This document shows, in pieces, positions 59,542 to 64,000 of a stretch of 64,000 nt of DNA. Each line of letters opens with the position of its first letter. The stretch's first letter is position 1. The DNA lies in NCBI GenBank assembly GCA_032690845.1, contig CM064431.1:26480300-26544299 (forward strand). Direction: 5' to 3'. Made by a program: the position numbers and the translations under genes. The notes below the pieces were generated by a model that worked only from the letters and a program-made list of their open reading frames with translations, made no database searches and had not been told where the DNA came from. Source of the stretch: Eleusine coracana subsp. coracana. Taxonomy: Eukaryota > Streptophyta > Magnoliopsida > Poales > Poaceae.

Positions 59542-60784
59542 TGAAAGTTGCCTATAGTTGGGGTGGAGGTGGGGGTGAATAGTCGATAATTCCTTAAATG
59601 GACTTAGTAACAAAAGTTAATCGCGCAGTGTACACAAGATAGCTTAAGAAAAACAAAGCTAATCCTAACTAGCAAGTTTATGGGCAATAACAAACAAAGG
59701 AAGAATATGAATAAAAGCGTAAAAGAGACATGGGATTTTTCACCAAAGTTCAGCTCTACCAAGAAGCCTACGTCTCCGTTGAGGGATCCATAAAGGATCG
59801 GGTCTCTTTCGATCCTTAACATCTCCAAGTAATCACTAACATCAAACTTGGTTTTCCACTAGCAACTCCATAAAGGAAGTGGCCAATACAAATTTCCCGT
59901 GGCTTTACCACACACGTTGGGAACTCAACGGGGACCTCTAACCGTCTAGGGGATGAATTCCCAAGAGTAACGAACACAAACGTTGTCGTCGATGAGGATG
60001 TACCAATTGCTCAAGAGGATGGAAGCTTTGTGGTGTTGACGCTCTTATAACTTCTCTCAAACCCTTCATAAATCAAGAGTGGAAGCAAGGGTGGGGAGTT
60101 GAGGAGCTCAAGGTGTGTTTGAGAGACTATTTAAGTGGAATGAGTGACCAACCGGCCAAGGAATGAGATGAGGGGGGGTCTATTTGTAGCCAACTTGGAA
60201 ACATAGCCGTCGGAGAAGAGTCAGACATAGATCTGTATTGGACAAGTCCGATGGTCATCGGACATATCCGATGAATCAAGGTGACACGCTCTCTGGAGTC
60301 CGATGAAGTTGTCCGATGCTTCGGACATTCTTTATCCATTGGACAAGTCCGATGGTTGTTGGACATGTCCGATGGCACTAGATTCCGTGCCCTCTGGAAT
60401 CCGATAAACATGTTCGATACATCGTACATTTCTGGTTTATCGGACAAGTCCGATGGTTTGCTGCTGGAGAAATATTTTTGGGCTGAGTAAGTGGAATTTT
60501 GGCACTTAATTCACTTTCACTTCAAAACTTTATGTTTCTCTTGATAGTACGGCTTTCCTACACTCAAAATAAAAATAAAAGTCTTCATGAACTTCGTTCT
60601 TAAGTGTATTTTGAATTTCAACATGGAGCAATTTGCCATCTTCTTTTCTACTTTTTGTCTCTATGCATTTGTTCATAAAATTTAGATAGTCATCTACACA
60701 CACGCTCAATAAAAATATTAGTCCACTCTTAATTGTATTAACACCAATCACCGAAATAAAATTAGGAGCCTAGATGCACTTTTA
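59542..60784. mobile_element. Solo LTR of a Copia-type element
   Basis: 1243 bp starting TGAAAGTTGCCTATAG and ending GGAGCCTAGATGCACTTTTA. The ends are imperfect inverted copies of each other, a form I recognise from grass Copia (SIRE/Opie-like) LTRs. Flanks ATTAG (59537-59541) and ATTCG (60785-60789) agree at four of five bases. No internal domain or second LTR is nearby. Orientation is uncertain. Minus is favoured, since a TATA-like TTAAATA lies on the minus strand near 60126-60133 and the palindromes (60236-60465) would then be in its upstream region. Confidence 0.72.
60236..60465. repeat. Palindromic TCGGACATGTCCGA-type repeats in the solo LTR
   Basis: At least eight TCCGATG or CATCGGA half-sites occur in 230 bp. 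They form inverted pairs such as TCGGACATATCCGA (60258-60271) and TTGGACATGTCCGA (60359-60372), alternating with the direct phrase GGACAAGTCCGATGG. Confidence 0.8.
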
Positions 60785-60789
60785 ATTCG

Positions 60790-61693
60790 GAATTAACAAT
60801 TAAGCCTATGATATACAAGGAATGTTCCCCTTCTTATGCAGTCAATGAGTAAACAAGCTAATATTGCTACAATATGTGTCCCAACAAGCTCAGAATTACC
60901 TGAGTAACGGTCATATATATGCGGATAATCAACTAACTCTTCATCATCAAAGGCATATAAATCTTGATAGACGATATCCCAATGAGAAAATTTCTTACAT
61001 GCCACTGAAAATTTTCCCTATTCCTTCTATGCCATTAAATAACTTATTTATTCCAATTTTTTTAAAAAAATTTTATACTGATAGAGAATCATATAAGAAA
61101 ATATTTTTTTATTATCACATGTCTTTATTCTCTTTCTTTTTATGTTAAAATTAGCGAACATAGACAATATTAAATGTTATTAAACCTTAATGCTTTGTCA
61201 TATTAACCAATTTCAAATTCAAAAATGTTATAGGACCAATATATTTTCCAACAACCAAAAATATTCCCCACGTGTTACTCTATAGATCTACAAATTTTCA
61301 TAAATTTTTGTGTAAAGAAAGTATCTTTTTTGAGCTAGCGAATAGCAGAAAATATTAAGCAATGTCGCCAATGGCATACAGGACATAGAAATTTAAGTGG
61401 TTGGCACATAGGGAACATTGAAATTTTCAATGACATATAAGGAACTGTAAAAATTTTTAGTGACATAGAGGAAATTAACTTTATACCAATCCATCTGTTC
61501 TTTCTCGTTGACTCACTCCAGAAGTCATCATGTCAAATGAAAGACAAGGTATTCTTCTGATTACTGCTACTGATGGATATATTTTGAACATATAAGGAAT
61601 GCTAAAAGGAAAATATGGAGCTCTTATATCCTTACAGCGTGATCTCTGCATATGGCAATCGGTAGAAACATTTAAGCATCTTTTCGTTAGTGG
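60790..61693. other. AT-rich intergenic region with short inverted repeat fragments
   Basis: No gene. A phrase near 60997-61036 (ATGCCACTGAAAATTTTCCC) reappears inverted and in degenerate tandem form at about 61370-61475 (GGCACATAGGGAACATTGAA and related), suggesting the ends of a decayed DNA transposon. Confidence 0.45.
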
Positions 61694-61702
61694 CAACATT
61701 TT

Positions 61703-62588
61703 GGGGAAAAATTTAGTGCAAATGATCTAATCGGTGCAAAGGTGCAAACATTAAATGACAACTTTCCGATCCAGATCCGAAGGCGCTCGTTGCGGCAGGC
61801 GGGACTCCCCTTCTCATTTGTGAAACTTTTACGTTTAACCCCCGCACAGGCGTTGTTTTTTGGTAGCAAAATGAAACTGCCTTACTGGAGTTCGTCGCCG
61901 CCTATTCGATGGAGGAATACCATCACGGATCGCCTTGTCTCTTGATTGAGAACCCGTTGCTTGCTTGCTGCTGGTTACACGATCGGAAAATATGAACGGA
62001 AACCAAGCGTAGCCACACCAAACGTTTTGCTCCCTGTTGCCCATGCTGCAGCGCTTTGTTTGTCGTACATCTGATACTTGATGGTTGTTACGATGTCAGT
62101 TAATTTTCCCAGCTCATGGGTCAATAACATATGAAGATTGAATAGTACAGAACTTCTAAAATTTCAACGCCAGGATTCAGTTTTGTATCGCAACCTGAAA
62201 CTGTGCTGGTAACTGAAACACCATATGTTAATCTGGTGGCAAGCACCTTCAATCTTTCGAACTTTCTAACTGTAAGAACACTTGCAGGAGCAGACGCTGA
62301 ACTGAATCGCCTCCACAGCAATCAGCAACGGTGCAGACGGGGTGGTGCAGGGCTCCAGCTCTTGAGGCGGCGCGCCAAATCTCGATCTGGGAGGGGAAAA
62401 GGAAAGCAGAGGAAAGACTCAGATTTTTGCAAAACAAAATCAGTGCATGGGGTTAGATGAAAAAGTACCGGTAGTGGAAAAGTAAATCCCGCCGTCTTAA
62501 TTTGGAACCTTTGGATCCGGATCGGAAGTTCGCCATCCAATGTTTGCACCTTTGCACCGATTAAGTCTTTGGCACTAAAATTTTCCCC
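61703..62588. mobile_element. Mutator-like element with long terminal inverted repeats (Pack-MULE candidate)
   Basis: Left end GGGGAAAAATTTAGTGC at 61703; right end GCACTAAAATTTTCCCC at 62588. Similarity of the inverted ends continues for about 165 bp (shared AATCGGTGCAAAGGTGCAAAC). Flanks CAACATTTT (61694-61702) and CAACATTTA (62589-62597) agree at eight of nine bases, the Mutator duplication length. The interior (about 61870-62420) encodes no transposase and contains GC-rich, splice-like segments that may be captured host sequence. Confidence 0.82.
62121..62321 (-). pseudogene. Possible captured gene fragment inside the Mutator-like element
   Basis: A minus-strand open stretch (residues ERLKVLATRLTYGVSVTSTVSG, 66 codons in all) lies in the element interior and has protein-like composition, unlike the flanks. 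I do not recognise the parent gene. It could be chance. Confidence 0.3.
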
Positions 62589-62878
62589 CAACATTTAAGC
62601 TTGCTCTTTATCCTACAGAGCCTTAACGTGTTGAGCCATAATAAGTTCAGATGTCTTGTTAGCCATCCTTTGTAGATCCAATGGTGATATGTTACAAAGC
62701 AAGATTCACCATGGAATCAATTCTAATGTCATAGAGGGCAAAGACCAAATACTTTTAGAGAATTCAAGAACGGATAGACATAGTCACTTAAATTCTCTTT
62801 TGTTTTGTGATTTTCGTTTCTCTTTGGTTTTCATGATTCTGTCATTTATTTTGGTGTGGTTTCCTTCAATATGATATA

Positions 62879-63083
62879 CTACTCCATTCCAAAATTATTG
62901 TCACGATTTTTTAGTTATGTTTGATCAATCACCTTTTTAAAAAAATAAAAAAATCAAGTATTTTTATAATTCTTTTTAACACTAGTGAAAATTTAAACAT
63001 AAATTATAGTTTTATATATTTGTACTAATATTTAAAATAAGACAAATGGTCAAACATAACTAAAAACAATTAATAGCAACAAC
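62879..63083. mobile_element. Stowaway-like MITE, right end cut by an LTR
   Basis: CTACTCCATTCCAAAATTATTG follows a TA, the Stowaway target. TTTTTAGTTATGTTTGATCAA in the left arm is matched inverted by TGGTCAAACATAACTAAAAA in the right arm. The expected final 20-odd bases of the right arm are missing exactly where TGTGACATTCC starts. Confidence 0.7.
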
Positions 63084-64000
63084 TGTGACATTCCCTCCGG
63101 GATAACCAGGATCAAGTACAGAAGAACACTCGACGAAGCAAGTTACAACAACACATACATTCACACAAGCCTGATTATTTTACATCATGGTATAATACAA
63201 TCAGGTTTTCGGAAACAAACAAAGTTTTGCAGCGGAAAAACATTTATTACATCGGGAGTTTATAAACCCAACAGAAGTTTGACCACTGTTCAAAACCTTG
63301 TTCCAAACGCGTTCAACTAACTCACTCTCGGAGGCACGCCTAGCTTTCTACTCTTCCGAGGACGGGATGCGTTCCTACTGAATGAAACCTCCCTCCGGTA
63401 GTTGCCCTTCGTCTGGCAAGCCTTCGGACCATCCATAAGAGCATGCCTCACCACCTATGAATAAAATAATACGAACAAAACCCTAAGTATCTAATATACT
63501 CCGCAAGACTGACCCGTCAACGTGGCTCGCTAAGGCCGACATCTAGAATGCATGGGCCTTTGGCTAGTGGGTTGACTCGGACTTGCGAAAAACAGCACTT
63601 CTAAGTGGATATCTATTTTCCAATTTTAGCTCAAGTTTATGTTTATTAACTTTAGGGTTTGCATCCTCTGACTATTTCAATCAAATTATTCAAACAAAAC
63701 TAAATTAATTGAAATAATCCTTCTCTTCTCATTACTCTTGATTATCTCCGTTGTGACGAGCGATCAAGAAATACTCATTGCTGCGAGCGACAGCGATTCG
63801 AACCAATTTCAGCCAGCTGGGTAAAACCCGACTACACGACACATACGCACTGCATTGGTCGTATATGACAACTTTTCACACTAAGCCCAACCAGAGGTCG
63901 ATCCATTTCCAACTTTTCCGGGAATATGGAGACCCCACTAGATACCCGTCCCAGACGTTATCCATGGGCGACCATCATTTCCCTCCCGTGAAACTTCAAT
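63084..64000. mobile_element. Start of an LTR retrotransposon, continues beyond the window
   Basis: TGTGACATTCCCTCCGGG begins abruptly inside the MITE. The following 900 bp have no ORF and look like grass gypsy LTR sequence (for example GCAGCGGAAAAACATTTATTAC). No primer-binding site or coding region is reached. Family and orientation are unresolved. Confidence 0.5.

Noticed and set aside
60127..60133. Plus-strand TATTTAA as promoter of a gene at 60.1 kb
   Set aside because: No coding sequence follows; it lies in a solo LTR and may serve the minus strand instead.
1..64000. tRNA, rRNA, snoRNA or microRNA genes
   Set aside because: No cloverleaf-like A/B box arrangement, rRNA segment or clear precursor was found by eye; matches to tRNA ends are primer-binding sites of retroelements.

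Overview
This is plant nuclear DNA, almost certainly from a grass (Poaceae) and plausibly Oryza-like, in a repeat-rich and possibly pericentromeric setting. Three intron-containing host genes sit in a roughly 12 kb island (28.9-40.6 kb). Long blocks of nested transposable elements flank it on both sides. The grass call rests on the very GC-rich first exons of the host genes, the retroelement families (Tat, Athila-like and CRM-like Ty3/gypsy) and the Stowaway-type MITE. The species itself cannot be fixed from sequence alone.

Left block (1-27.5 kb). A 5'-truncated L1-type LINE (minus strand, 25223-27520) was hit by a Tat-lineage gypsy element (minus strand, from beyond the left edge to 25222). 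That element carries a 111-bp tandem array downstream of pol. Its pol gene was then interrupted by an Athila-like element (4105-21915, LTRs about 1.63 kb, perfect GCCTT target duplication). The Athila-like element was in turn interrupted inside its accessory ORF by a CRM-like element (8357-16067, plus strand). The result is three LTR elements nested inside a LINE.

Gene island. 28898-31893 (+) is a six-exon gene for a 349-residue, probably plastid-targeted, multi-membrane-span DUF2834-like protein. 32713-36457 (-) is a complete four-exon cellulose synthase-like D gene (1152 residues). It converges on the first gene with about 0.8 kb between the stop codons. 39792-40647 (-) is a five-exon, 142-residue type-A response regulator of cytokinin signalling. 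All splice sites were placed by hand on GT/AG, reading frame and protein continuity.

Right block (41-64 kb). A second Athila-like element (42316-59528, perfect CATAG duplication) has a second CRM-like element (50271-58082, perfect TTTCA duplication) inserted in its 5' LTR. It landed 8 bp from a Copia-type solo LTR (59542-60784). Then come a 0.9 kb Mutator-like element with long inverted ends and a possible captured gene fragment, a Stowaway-like MITE cut by a further LTR, and that LTR running off the right edge.

Points most worth a second look: (1) the two Athila-like elements and the solo LTR each carry their own family-specific 14-bp palindrome, repeated in closely spaced pairs; (2) both Athila-like elements keep gag-protease and an ATHILA-type ORF but have no reverse transcriptase or integrase; (3) the two CRM-like copies share a stop codon inside the protease, implying a source copy that already had it; (4) their pol frame runs through the polypurine tract into the 3' LTR; (5) the Mutator-like element may be a Pack-MULE.
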